This document shows, in pieces, positions 27,901 through 42,900 of a stretch of DNA of 64,000 nt; the stretch's first letter is position 1; each line of letters begins with the position of its first letter. Location: positions 607,982 through 671,981 of the forward strand of contig CAADRB010000007.1 of the NCBI GenBank assembly GCA_900708905.1. Reading direction: 5' to 3'. The stretch comes from Hymenolepis diminuta. Lineage: Eukaryota > Platyhelminthes > Cestoda > Cyclophyllidea > Hymenolepididae. Under the pieces are notes generated by a model. The model was not told where the DNA came from. It saw nothing but the letters and a program-made list of their open reading frames with translations, and searched no databases. Position numbers and translations under genes: made by a program.

Positions 27901-30900
27901 TGGAAGTCAAAAATTCCTGTTCAATTTGAACAGTGCTTCATTGCTTGGCGTTCATAAGACCTTTATAGCCTTGTCATAGCAAATGATTAGGGCTTTCAAC
28001 AGGTAAATAGATAGTCCATGGTATTAGGCTCTTAACCGTAAATTCCTGAATGCTTAAACATCAAACACAGAGCAGCTAAATCACCAGCTCTGATGTATTG
28101 AAATAAGACAACAGATAAGTAATAAAATACTTCTGTTGGGCAAATGCAAAAAAAGGACTGTTGTTTTTACCACAGCGTTAACAAATAGCTGACTTAGAGT
28201 GAAGTTAGCCGATGGGTTCAAGATTATTGACGAAGCAATATGCAACACCAGTAGACATTGAGGGGTGATTGATGACTAAAAAGATTACAGCTGATCTGGA
28301 TCACCAATATCCATAAGTGACCTTTCCGGTTTCATATATTTTAACTCAGTTAGGAGTTGTTTGATAGCAGAACAAGGGCCACATCTTAAATTTTGCAGGT
28401 CTTCAACACGAGTAGCGGTACAAATAGCTTCACAGTTAATATTTTACATCAGTTGTATTGTTAAACTAATTTCCAATGGTAAATTGTTAAAAATGTGATA
28501 CAACTGTACAACGAGAACAATTCGACCATAATTTTAATTTTATATTAAATTTTAGAGAAATTGGCGGCAAATAAACCCCAAAAATGTAATAATAACCGAT
28601 GTGATTGTCATTTGGAGACTAAGAAAACGCCTGAAGAGGCACCACTTCTCACTTTGGAAGATCGACCTCTTGAGGAATACTGGTTCTTCGCTAATGGCTG
28701 GTTACCACCTCGAGATATTGCAAATGGGCAGAACTTCTGTGAACTGCCTCCTGCTTCGGCAGATCAAGCTCCACTTTCGGATCGTATAGGTATGTACATT
28801 TCTTATATTTAAAGTAATCAAATATAGGTAATTTTTATTCTGTTTAAACACTTAAGTCTCGAATAAAATATACAAAGTGGAACAAAGGATGTTGAACCCT
28901 AAAAATTTGACATTTTTGGTTTAATTTGTAGGTTTGACCACATTTTCGTTAAAGATTTACAAGCATCGGTGTTCCCCGAATTTGATTTCTTGATTGGAAT
29001 AATGTTCTGTTTAAACTGATTTTTAAGATTTTTAAATGAATTTTGCAATGAGGTTAAAGATGATAAATAAATAAATATTTATTAAATTCGGCGTAATTTT
29101 TACTGTATTGTACTGTACTGTACTTTATTAACCGGTTTTGATCACAATGATTCAATAAAAAATAAAACGAATTTTAAGGAGAGACACATGATCTTTGATA
29201 AAAATTCAAAAGAGGTAAGAGTGGAACAGAAAGTTCTTTTAATTCCGATCTGTGATACTTCTTAATTCAAGTTATTTGTGATCGCAATGCCCGGGCTGCA
29301 TGGGTTTAGAAGTTTGGATGGCTGAACCTGTCTTACTAGATACAGAGTCGTTAGTCATCATAGTTTATAATTATAGGTTTTAAAATGTAGATACAGGGAG
29401 TATACAACTCAACGATTTTGAAAAATTTTGAAGATAACTGAAAATATGTTATTTTAGACACTGCGAAACTTATGATAGAACTTCCTTTAGCTCTTCTGAT
29501 AAATTCTGAGTAGGTGGTAAACTACCGCTTTGTAGAATGTCCTCTTTCAAAATTTCCCTTAGGACAGTCGGTTGATTTGTCATGAGAGAGGTTAAGAGTG
29601 TTTTATGAATCATTGTTAATTTAGAAATAATCAGATAGTATCTTGTCTGCTTTCTAGTGGAATATGATTATATTTTTTCTTTATTATTCATTATGGGTAT
29701 CGAAATTTGTCTTTTTCCATTTAAAATAAGAGTAAAAATCTAAGGGCATATTGATTTGGTATATCGGCAATAAAAATATAAAATGATTTGAGTTAAAATT
29801 AAAAAAAGTCTCCAGTAATACCTCCTTGTTCTCTTAAATGGTGTTTTTCTGTAGAAACCGTCTACGAAATCCGTGTAAGAACTTCTAGCAAGCCTGGCGC
29901 TGGAACAACTTCTCAGGCTTACATTACACTCATTGGTGATAATTCTGAATCTGGAGATTTTGTCCTTCATAATCCTCAAGGTCAAATTTTAACCCAGGAT
30001 CGGGAAGCCATTTTCAGGGTAGGTTGAAATGACTTTGATATCTTAATTGACCGTTCCACATATATCACAATTTTTTGCTGATTAATTGATCACATTTACA
30101 CATGAAGAAATTTTTTTAAATTTACGGACGTGGTGGTTCGCAATCTTTATCTGACAGAAAAAAACTGTTACCACCCATCATCATTCTCCAGTTACTGTGA
30201 AAGAAGGTACGCTTTTCCTGTCTTAACCAGAATTAACTAGATGACGCTGATGATAAACGATCAACGCAAAAGGATGATATTATTTATATAGTCTGTTAAC
30301 TAGGTCTTTAAAAAAAATATATAATTAATTTCTGTTTTTAGCCCAGTATTTAGCTTTGGAAGCTATATTTTATTCGCCATACTAAGATGCTATCAGATAA
30401 AAGTTGGTTGATCAGGTCTTTGCAGTAAACAATAGTAGATCAATTCATGTGTTGAGGCCGCTAACTTCTCCGCTTTTTCATGAACGTGAGTGCGATGGAA
30501 TCTCAGATAATACAGGGAATGATCATTAATCAGGCTAATTCACATTCTCAAAATACAGACAGTATATGCTGAATCTTATTATCCTACTTTCTTGCTGTAT
30601 ACAATCATTAAATAAATGGAATAATTATATTATATTATTAGAAATAATGTTTTATAAAATTTGATTTGACTAATAAGAGCGGTAAAATTTTAACTTGGCT
30701 TGTAATGAATGTAAACAGGTAAAGTGGTACTGAATGCAGTCTTTAGAGCCACTTCAGAAGTCCAACACAGTTAGGTGTAGAGATGTCCCCGTTTACAGCT
30801 ACTAATTCTTTTAAAGGCTAATTGAACATATCAGGAAAATAATAAATCAAATGACCAAGAATTCGATGGAGAGTAAAGATATATTAGATGATCGAAAGGG

Positions 30901-33900
30901 AAGAGAGAGAAAGAGTGAAGTAAGCTAAGGACTAGAAGTTTGGAGAATCGGGAGTAAATATCAGTACAACGCGAGTGGAAACGATCATCACTACATCATA
31001 TAGACTTATTATTAACTTTCTTAACTCTAATCTTTTTCTTTACTCCGAAATAAGAGATTATATAAATTGCAAATTTATTGCAATTAACAAGCTAACATTG
31101 AAATTATTGTTGACTAGTTGCCTCCAATTTGATTAGTTATTTACTACGTCCCAAATATAGGTAGGTTATTCTCTTTCGACCGATAGGTGCAAATTGAATA
31201 TTAATTGCAGTCAGTTTTCACTTTATAAAGAAAGCACTTAAAGATAATAATAATAATAATTATTACTGTTTTGTCCAAGTGTTCATTACGTGAGATATCG
31301 TGCAGTGTGACCATCTTTCTTATGCTACCTATTCCGATTCCCCTTAGACACTTCTCCTTTCTGGTTCTTCCGGTTCTGCATATCTTAATGAGATATCACT
31401 AATCGATCCACTTGCTTTACATGAGTACTTATCTAAGAGTGTAGCTATTCTAATAGTCATAAACACCCACATTGTCATCCTTATATGGTTAAATTTTTCG
31501 TGTAATTTATATCTCATATTTTAAACTAGTTTCTTATTCTTCTCCCTGATTTAAGACTGCTAGTCCTAAATCTTAGGCTTACTCTAGGACTTCCAGAAGA
31601 CAATATTATTCATCTCAATGCAGAAATCAAAAGAGTAATATGTCAGAAATAGTAAGATGAATCGGCAAGTGGTGAAACGGATGATCTAATAGAAGTGCGT
31701 AGTAAAGTCAGGACTTCAAGAGTCTAACTTTATTAGATTCTTGAAAGCATTATTTTGCTAATTTTCACAGTTTTGTAACACCTAAATATTTAAAAATCTT
31801 ATTTTTGTATTTTAATCTCTGAGTTAAAACAATTTGAATAATTTTTGTCTAGTTACAGCCATTAACAGTTAATTGAAACTAGTAGAGGCATTTTGTGTAA
31901 AATCAGTTGTGCATGGTTACTAATGAGTTGATATTAAAATCCGACATAAAGATTTCTAAATCAGGTATATCATGAATCAGAATTTTGAAAGTCTTATTAT
32001 TGGAAGTTTTAGACTATTGCAATATTCCTTCTTAAATAGAAGAAGAAACAAATTTATTTCTTACCTCTCACTAATACCTGACTGGAAGATTAAGTAAAAT
32101 TAATATTCGGGCAAGATTTTATACTCTATTGAAATGAATCTTAATTCTTCAATCAATACTTGGAAATATTAACCTATGCAGGAGGTCTTACGCAATTGCG
32201 TAGCCTTCTCGACTTTACCTTTGCAAAATGCATCTAGTTCGTCCTGGAATAAACGTTGATACTATAGTTAACTTTCGTGTCTTACATAAATTCAGTAATG
32301 TAAATGACATCCAATTCTAACTTTGTTTTTCAGGTGGAAGCAATTGATCTTGGTAAAATTAATAAAATCCGATTGCGACATGACAACACGGGCACCAGTC
32401 CTGATTGGCATATTCAAGATGTAACAGTGATTGAAAGCACCGGTGATAATGAACGTGAATATCTCTTCAACTGCAATCAATGGTTGATAGCTTCCCCTAG
32501 CGGCTCCGACCATCTTATAAAAGAATTCCTCGTCTCCCAGACCAAACAACTACAAGCCAGTGGAAGAAGCATACATATTAACGAATACGTTAATGGAAAT
32601 TCTTCAATTGTACGGAAAAATCGATTCCTTTCCACAAATTCCTCCTTCAATAAGGATCGACCATCTAAACAAGGTAAATTCCTTAACATTGCACATCGAA
32701 TCAAACTCGTTCCCTCCTTAATTCGCCTTAATGGTTAGATCTGTCAGCAGCTTCTGCAAATGATGTGAATGTGCAAAATAAAAACTCACCAACAACTCTT
32801 CCTCAAGGTGTGCTTCCATTTTGCCCTAGAAAAGGCTTTTTCGACAAAAATACATCTGCTGTGACAAATGACGTGTCTTTGTGTGCAAATGCTATTCCGA
32901 AATATGTGCTTGAATAAATTTTGCAGTTATGGTCAACAAGTTAAGAGGCATTGCTGTTCCTGTTCACGGAGCAGAAGTAACAATCTGACACATTGAATCT
33001 ATTTGGATCACGGTAGAAATAAAGTAAACATTTCATTGGTACTAGTTATGATATTAGGAACTAAAATACTGCCAGTTATTAAAAAAACAGTAAAATTTAC
33101 TACGGCGATTAAAAATATGGAGTCTTTGTAAATATGTTCACACCCCTGTTATTGATCTAAACACCAGAAATATGCATTTTATTAACTATTTCAAGAGTAA
33201 CTCTAAGTCATTAATTATTGTCGAAATTTATATTAAAGTAGGTAAAAAAAATGAGGAGAATATAAAATTGCTTAATTTTTAAAATCCAATTTTTTCCTGT
33301 CTGCTTATTCATTTGAATTGACCTAGGNNNNNNNNNNNNNNNNNNNNNNNNATAGATTGAGTCCATCTTCGCCTATTGCTCATCCCTCAGGCTTTAAACA
33401 ATTTTATTGATTTTTCTCGTTATCTGATTGAAACGTTTTCTAGTACTTAGCAAAATTTTCAATCTACGGGTTATGTGGCCTACGCCTTCTCTATTTTCCA
33501 TTCTAATATATACTCTGTTACAATCTCCTTCCCACCTTGTTTTAGCAAATTGAGTAAAGTTTGGGAGGACAATAGCGTAGCAAGTTTTCTTAGTCCAGTA
33601 CTGGCATCTCTCGAACCCTTTTAGTCTTCTTTCTAACTGAAATAAGCTGGGACGCCACCTGTTCTCATAAGACATTTATGAAGGTATGAGGTTATGATTG
33701 TTTATTTGCTTTATTAGTAATTATTTGTGAATTATGCCTTAATTTAACGTTAGTTAGCTATAATTACCAAACATGAAATACTCATCTTGAAATATATAAT
33801 TCCTAAAATATATTTACCCTTCTGATTTTGGCAGGAGTTGAGATTTGTGTTGCTGGATTTGAATATGTTCTGATGATAGGAAGCACTTAATTTTATGAAT

Positions 33901-36900
33901 TATTGTATTCAGAATGCATTCATAATTCTCTCCATGCAATTAACAGTCGCATTACTGAAATATAATAATGACTAGAGAATTTCATAATTCTCTAACTGTT
34001 TGATTAATGATGCCATAGTGAAGCTAATGGGAAGGAGGCGTGAACGTAATAAATTATTTTCTTAATAATGAAGGCAAAAAATCCGCTTCTTAGAAATATT
34101 CACCATTTTCAGTTTACAACTGTAGGAGACATCAAATATGAAGGCAATAAATACATAGTTGGATAGACTAGCTTGGAAAATGTCATTGTAAGATCGATGG
34201 AGCTAAGTACACTAATATCCTTTCCAACTGAGTCAACTTTGATACTACAAGGCACACCTGAGACAAAGTCGGTGGTAGAATGATTTTATGAAGGAAAAGC
34301 ATGGAAGAAGCAGCGACCATTAATAAGGAATTTGAGAAATTAATTCTGCTTGAAAGTGAAGCTCACGTCGCCTGCGCTGGAAATGAGAAAATGGGCAAAA
34401 TAATTAAAAGTGGGAGTGTGTGTCATATACACACTGGATAAAAATCGTTAAGTGGATTGCGATATATATATATATATATACAGCAAAGAAGCAAGGGAAT
34501 CAAACCACAAACTATTATAATAACCCATATCAAAACAAATAAATACTTACAAGCCTTAACCATGAAGTAACATCTGAAAAATGAAATTACAAAACAGTTC
34601 AGTAAGGAATGAAATGGGACGAGAGGTTGAATGGAATAAATAATATTAATACAAATAATGTATTTCAGCAGATTTACCTTATTTTATTTAAGGATGCATT
34701 GATTTATCTAGGTTGATGTTCCAAAGCTCAAGGATTGGTGAATTCGTGTCAGCGATATTCACAGCTTAATGATCAGTTGATTTGGGCAAATATTTTGTTT
34801 TATCACGTTGATTTATTTTCATCTTTTTGCTACCATATACTTGTAGATTGAACCAGTAAAAGCTTTGTAAACACTCTAGCTTAACTTTAATTATGTATGC
34901 TCTCATTCATCTATTTGTTCAAAAAGACTACCCTCTGCTCGATTTGAATATGGAAACTAACGATATCTCTTGAACTCAAATCGTAAATAAGTTTACCTTT
35001 TCTTGGGACGCTTGAGGTTGTTAGGCTCAATATAGAGATACTTTAGAGGTCAATTGCAATGAATGTTGCCTTTTCTCAAGAATAATTTCTTTATATACAT
35101 AAATATATTGGCACTAGGAAAGCGCACTTTGAGAGCTACACAAATTCAAAAGACGTGTTTTAGTTTCCATCAATATATCTATATTGCGACTGGGCTAATT
35201 ATTCAGTGTTGCAAATCACGAATCCATTAAATCAAAATTGCATATATGAAAAGGATTAAATTATATGAAATCTGGGAATTAGCGAGGCTCATTGAATATC
35301 GAATAAACAATTAACGGGTTGACTTAAGGAGGATTGAATTTACCATCATTTTATGATTTAATACATCTGCTAACAGTTACCACTTGTATTATAAATGCAC
35401 AAATTTAATATCCAGCGCTAATAATTCTCTAAACTTTGTTGAATATACTACTTTCTTTAATTATCACAAAATTTTTCCTGTATTTCGCGATTAATAATTC
35501 ATATTTGATTAGACCATCGCGAAGTATTCATATATCCCTGGGTTAATTTGGATTTCATGCATAATTAAATAAGCGGAATCAAACGAAAATTCAATTTATT
35601 TTATTTTATAGACTCAAGAGATTCTCCTAACAAAGTCAACTCTCCACGTAAGTTAAGAGCCTCTTTCAAATCACTTGTTTTAACAAATTAAATTTTGACC
35701 AAAAGCGAACGTTTCTTTTAGTTTACTTGAAAAAGTAGTATCAAGTTATTTAAAAATGCATGCAATGAAAGATTTAATAATACTAATTTTATTAATATTT
35801 TTAAAAAAATAACTGCTTATAAATTAAAACCATCATTTTTAAGATATTGATGGGTAATTTTTTAACAAAATCTTTGGAGCTGTTGACAATTTCTCAACTT
35901 CAATTTATTTGTTAAACGAAAAATTTTACTTTTACCAAATCATTTACTTTTATGATTATAAGCATATTTTACTTTTTTTGTGAAAACTCGGAAAATATTT
36001 CATGTGACTTTGGGCTGAAAAATATTCCATATGCTTAAAATATCTCTCTACAAGGCCGCAGTAATTTTATTTAATCTCAGTTTTGATAACTGATCTTAAA
36101 AGCCTTTTTCTAGACGGGAATATGTGTTTTGGCTGCTGTGAAGAAATATTATCTAGGAGTTCTTAAAAGCACATTAGACGGTGAAAGGCCAAAATATCTT
36201 TTTTTAGTAAATTTAAAAATGTTTATTTCCAGTGACCTCAGTTGTTTCAAAAGACGATTATGAAGATATGGATCGTAAAACAGGTAATCCGACCTTGGGT
36301 ATTTCAGCGAAATGTATGTTTCGCTTAATGATTATCGGTTTTCTCTTATAGCATTGATCTACAGAGTTGCTATAGTAACAGGAGCGTACTCAGGAGCGGG
36401 AACTTCAAGCAACGTGTATTTGATATTGCGTGGAGACAAGGGTGATTCTGGAAAGATCACCTTAAATGACGCTTTACCTGCAAATGGAGTAACTGGAAGA
36501 AAGAAATTTCAATCCGGAAATACCGACAACTTCCTTATTAGCATACCGAATATAGGAGTATTGAAGGAGATTCGGTAAGTGATTAAAAAATTGAGACTTT
36601 CTTTATGTGAGTTTTGCAATGTAGGAAGAGGTTGAACTTGAGCACGAGACTGAACTGGTAATGGAATAAATTGAAGTGAATAAATGAAATTATTGTGTAG
36701 TATCAACTGAACCAAATCGAATAAAGTTTACATTGGAAAAGATAGAAGTGCAGTAGTTCGAAATTGATATGCAAAAGTATTCTAATATGGTTGACTTATG
36801 AAGCTAAATTCACGTTCTCTTTAATGAAAATTTTTATATTGTACTCATGAGGCAGAGAAGCTAATCACTGGTTATGGGGAGTCTATCATTTTGTTTTGTA

Positions 36901-39900
36901 AGCTAAGCTAATTTTGGTTGGAACCTTAATAAATAATGTGGCAATCGAGTTCAGTTGCAAAGTTCTTAATTTTGAAAGAACGGCATATTAATTCAGTTGA
37001 AATTTTGAATACATTTATGTTTACAGGACTTAAAATATACATTGATCGATTTTAGTATTCAAAATTTCGCAAATAAATATTTTATTATTCGTGTGCGAAT
37101 TTTCCCGATGAAAATATCGGAAAAGTATATTGTGTTTTACAAGTTATTTACTAGGACAAACTTCATCCAAATCCTTTTTCCAGTCCAACTTATTCCTGTT
37201 GTTTTTAGTGCCAAATAACCGGGTAGGTACTTCAAGAAAAGTTTAAGGTAAATTCTTCACCCCTATAAATTCCGCATAAACAGCTCAAAATATGTGATTA
37301 GAAGTACTAAATTTTTCGAATTTTGTCTATATCACACATAAATAAATCTAGATACATCATTGGCCCATTGCATCATTAAATAGTTGCGTTCGAGATAAAG
37401 AAATCTACCGGTGAGATCACAGTTAATGTGTTCGTCTACGAAGTCTGCCATTACGAATTAAATGAATGGCTCATTAACACAGTAGCAGAATTCGATTTTT
37501 TCACCAGACGGTTTCAGGATAATACTTCCATGTTCAAGATAAAAGATTTGAAAAGAGTTCTTCTAAATGTGCCTGAGAGTTAAAGTCGTATACAAGCGGA
37601 ATAAAACCATTGTGTCACGGGGAAAGCAGAAGCAAAGGTACAGCTTCAAGAGATCGATGAAGTATGCACAGTAATTGCGAAGGACCAATTTTGCTAATAA
37701 ATAAAAGTTGCTACTGAGCGCAGTTTACTTGAAGTTTTTCTTTAAGGGAGAAAAATTTATTACTAGAACAAAATATAGTAAACCGTTCGTCCCCGTTTTA
37801 TAATAATAAAAGATTTGTTTCGGCGCATATTCATGATCCAGGGACATGAAATTTTCATTTTACACCACAAATCTATAGTAAATGGATACAGGTAACTATG
37901 AAAACATAAGCTAGTTAACTATGTATCGTAAAAGGCTCAATTTGCAATGTTTTATGACCTTCATCATTATGAATTATAAAAGCGGTTCTTCGAATCACCT
38001 TTTATTTATCGCATTTTACCGCAGTTATAAAGCCAGATTTAATATTCTTTTCCTAAATAAAAGTTATAATGGAACAATAATCTTTTATTATTATTGCTAA
38101 GATTCGTGAGAATAAAATGTGAGTTATTTACTTAATTAGTAGATTGAGTTATTCTATGTAAATGTGAAAGAAACTCTAGGTAAGAAGAATGTTTTATGAA
38201 AATCAGGATGTGCATATGCAATTTAGGTGAAAATATAACAAATGAGGAATCTTAGATAGTGATATCGGTAGTATTTATTTAAAGGTCTGTATATGTGTTT
38301 ATGAATAAACAGATGAAGGCACGTATGTAGGTACTTTAATGAGAAAGGTGAAGAGTTAGAGCCTATGAATTGTAAAAAATATCTGACAGCCTCTTAATGC
38401 ACCCTTCCTTCTGATCCAGACAAATATTAGTTGTGAGAACATGAATTTAAATGTTTTGTTCACCTTTGCTCATATCTTCGTCTGTATTACTGTTTAAACT
38501 GCTAATTGATGGACATCAGCCGATGATAACTTTACCATACAAATAAATTTAACACGATGTCGACTTTAATAATCGCCGGTTACAGAAACACGATCTTATA
38601 ATAGACAATTGCTAAACAAGCTTAATATCCGTATCTCCATAATCAATCTTAGCTCTTTGAAATACTAAGTGGCTTGTATGGAATGAATTATGCAGCAATA
38701 TGTCTACTGTGCAAAACAGATAACGCTCCACATCTCTTACTCAAATCTTTCGGTTCGAACAAGCGTTTTAGATTTCGTTTTCAGCACTTATGAACAGTTT
38801 TCTTTAAGACAAATACAACCTTGCTGAATTGTACTTTAACTACTCGATCAGTTTTCTGGAGAACTATAAAAGATAAATGTAAATAGGGGGTTAGTTATGA
38901 GTATTACTACAAGAATACACATATCATTAATTCCGGTGAATAAAACCGACTTTTAATTTGTCCATTTATCCAAAAGCGAAATGTTACTTCCAATGCAGAT
39001 GATATGACCGTCTCATGAGTATGCATACCTGTTGTTGTTAAGATGTTTTCATGACTGATTTTGGTAGTTTGATAACATTGAAATAAATAGATTTCATATT
39101 ATTTTTTTTACAAAAGCACCAGCATGAAGCAAAGAAACTTTTTATAGATACTAGCATTACGAATAAATTCTTTCACTTATCACCTTCACTATTTTATTAA
39201 TTTTAGACTAGGTCATGATAACTCGGGCTTGTCTCCACCCTGGTACGTGGATAAAGTTGAAGTGGAATCAAAGCAAACTGGCTCTATTGTTGAGTTTCCC
39301 TGCAATCAGTGGATTGGGAAATCTGGTCAACATGGAGTTGCATACGTGGACCTGAGTCCGGGACCGCCTTCTTCTAACAGATTTGGACCATGTATATTTG
39401 GATTTGCGTTTATCATGTCCTTCAATTGCTCTCAGAGTCTACAATTTTTAAACACTTTTATGAAAGTTGCTGGTTCTTACAACTCATCTAAGGGCTGTGT
39501 CAACGCTCTTTATACAATCAAAAGTTTGAAAATGTTTACTTTCCTGAGTACTGAAAAACAACTTCAATCAACGATTTTGAAATTAAAAATCCCAGAATAT
39601 AGTTCAGATCGCAAGGAGGAAGGTTTCTACGAGTCCCTTGATTGATATTTGATGATTAGAACTGTAACGTGTTGTGTACTAGGTACAGAAACCCAGAACA
39701 CTCTAGAGAAAGCAGGTCTGGTCTCGATCTCATAGTATTACATTGTGTCAGTTGCAACTAATTAGACAGGAAAACTAGACACACTTAACAACAGGGGGAA
39801 GTCACCCATAATCAAGTCGCCGTGACTCAAAGGGAGTTTAACATGTGGTCCGATATTAGGAAATCATATACCACAGACACGAAGAATGTAACGGTCGACC

Positions 39901-42900
39901 TTAGATGGGTTAGAAAAGAGGAAGCAACGTAGTTTGAATGTATATTTGTATTTATTCATTAAAACAAACCGATTTATTATTATTAAAACATTAATCGCAC
40001 GTTCTAATGTTGAATTAGATGTTTCACTTTTTATAATAGCAGTGTTCAAAATCTTATTAATTTAAATTATATAATATAACAATTTTGTATTTAAAATAAA
40101 CATAAATTCGGGTTTTGTTCCAATGATTGTGAAATTAGGTCAAGTGAAGAACAAATTTGGCACAAATTCTGTAAATATGATTATATTATAATCGGTCCTT
40201 TACTTAATGATGGAAATATTTTAAATATCAGAAAATAAACAGTTATTTATTTTAGGGCTGTCAAAAGTACAATCCATAAATTATAAACCTTCACAGAGTA
40301 ATGGTTCTAATTTATTTCCTACCAGCGCCTTCTAGTTACGATTCATTTTAGGGTTTAAAAATTTAATAATACTTAATTGAAAAAAAACTAAATTAATTTC
40401 ATTATTTGATGGAATGCATACGTTGTTACAATATATTTTTAAAACAATTATTAACTGATAATAATGATTATGGTTCTTAATTTTTGTAATTGTAATTGTT
40501 TATTTGTTTTTTTTTCAAATAACTTTCAGCAATATTCTATGAATTCAAAATCTACACCAGTGATGTTCTAAATGCCGGTACAGATGCTAATATTTTCGCG
40601 ATACTAATAGGCATTAAGGGTCGACAGACATCAGAAGTACATTTGAAAGGGAACTTCGAAAGGGCTGGACGAGAAGTTCTCTACGTTAACCTGGAAGATG
40701 TTGGTGAACCCCTTCGAACTCTTTATATAAAACACGATAATTCGGGATTAAATCCGGCTTGGCATTTAGATTGCATTGAGGTTCGGCCAATGGGAAGCAA
40801 GTTGCCTGAGGTAAGCGTTTACCAGCTTGATTTCAGTATTAATAAAGCCTCTCTCTTCGAGGCTTTATCTAACCCTTACTATCTAGTACGGGCATCGTGG
40901 CTTCGTCCACACTTTATGGCTATCAGATTTAGCCGACCATTGCGCCATTAGTGTCCATATGATTCTCAAAAATAGAAACATTTTTATGGATATCGTAAAA
41001 TACTTTCGGGAGATTTATGAAGTATTTTTCTACTTTATGCAAACATAGGATATTGATTTCTTTTTTGTAAATGTTTTCCGGATTATCAGATTAGAGAAGA
41101 AAAAGTCACATTTTGAAAGTACAAATATTTTGAGATGGGTAGAAGTGTTTATCTACAATGATTTCCAACTGTAACATTTGAACAGAGAAGTCAAAAAATA
41201 AGAATCAAAAGATTTTCACACGGCTAAAATAGGAATCCATAACGTCTTATAATTAAACAGTCCAATTAATGCAGGAGAAGTTAATGAGGTAGAAATAGGA
41301 ATTAAAGTCAGGGTGTCATGGCTCTAGTAACATGTAAAATTTGGATCCAGGTTATACACTTTCTAAGCCCTTGGTAGAGTCCACTTCTCCAACATGACGT
41401 CATTGTATAATTTGGCCTATCATAGTCTGATATTAGCATCTGATAATTAAGTGAGTACGTCAGTTGAAATGCACGATAAATAAAGGTCAAAGTGTTAGCA
41501 GGGAACCGATACTGGAATTTCGTCACTATTTAATTAAAATAGACATTAGTAAATTAGAATAATTAAGAGTTATGCTTCAACTTCGTGCAAAATTAAAATA
41601 AAATTAAATCGTGTAGACAGCCATTTTTAACTTTTCTGCACTTTGGCTCTTAAATATATCTCAGCGTAATTAAAATTTATTCATTTATTGAATATTGGAA
41701 ATGTTTTATAGCAAAGGTAAATTATTACCATATCGATGAATGGATTTATTACGTCTATGACATTTCAGTTTAATTGCAAAGTTAAAAAAAGAATTTTTGG
41801 CATTTATTTTTTTTCTAAAAATTATTAATTTATAAAAACTCTTATTTTTCCTTAAAAGCGCTTCAAAATTGCTAATTTATTGCTCTATGTTTAAAGTTGG
41901 AGCTCAGATTGCAAATAAAAACGTTATTTCGCAATTCAATTTTAATTTGCAATTAATTTTAATTTATTAATCATATTAATTTCTTATTCCAAAACTAGTA
42001 GAAGCAATCAGAAACAAACTGTACCGTGAGCTAATTCACAATGTTAGTTTACTGTAATTATCACGTCAAGGATATGATTTGAGAACAAGAATGAACTGTC
42101 TTTAATATAACATCATCTATAAGGAGGAAATTAAATTGAGGAGATTTCGATCTTAAAACAATTTTTATTTCATGGATCGTGCCGCGATTAGAAATTTTAT
42201 TGGAAATTTTAGAAATATCTGCAAAAGTTTTAATATTTATGGAATTCCATCTAACTTAACAACTGTAACAAAGGTCAACTTGAAAGAGCAAAGATTTTCA
42301 TTTAATTTATGCCTATTTATCTATAAAAATTACACAAACTATACTATCCAGAGGAGCGGATGAATAGTGAAGAATACAATTTCGGAAAAGGATAAAGAGA
42401 TTCGGTTCATAAGATGTGGAATTTTACATCTGCACGTCTGGCTCAGTGAGATACATGGTATTGTACTTTTATGCTAATTTCTCAATGGAACCTTCAAAGA
42501 AGCTCTTATAGAATTTAATTTTAAATGCGTGCGACATTCTGATTTGTGGTATTTTAATGCAATTGGAAGTTGGCCATTGGAAATCGTTGTTGGTCGCCAC
42601 AAATGGAGAACAGTGATGCCGTCGAATTGCAAACGTCGTTTAGCCAAAACAATCGCGTTCAAACAAGACCTTCCTTGGTGCCTTGATTGATATATCATAA
42701 ACGAAGTTTGATTTGTGCAAACTTCTTTTCTAGCTTCTCATATCTGCTATCCGATTACTCAAACGGCAACTTGTGTTATAAGAACTAGGGAGATTTTTAA
42801 TAGCGATTCAAAGGCGAAGTCCATTTTCATCAATGCTTGGAAGTAGAGTATCTCAAGTTAATCCACTAAACTGACTCCTCTCATTTCTTGGCTTTATAAG

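Noticed and set aside
32927..32990. An extra coding exon starting after TTTTGCAG at 32926
   Set aside because: It reaches a stop after about 19 codons, and skipping it gives a continuous frame to the next linker exon.
38740..38770. GGTTCGAAC as a tRNA B box
   Set aside because: No A box at the required distance upstream and no cloverleaf.
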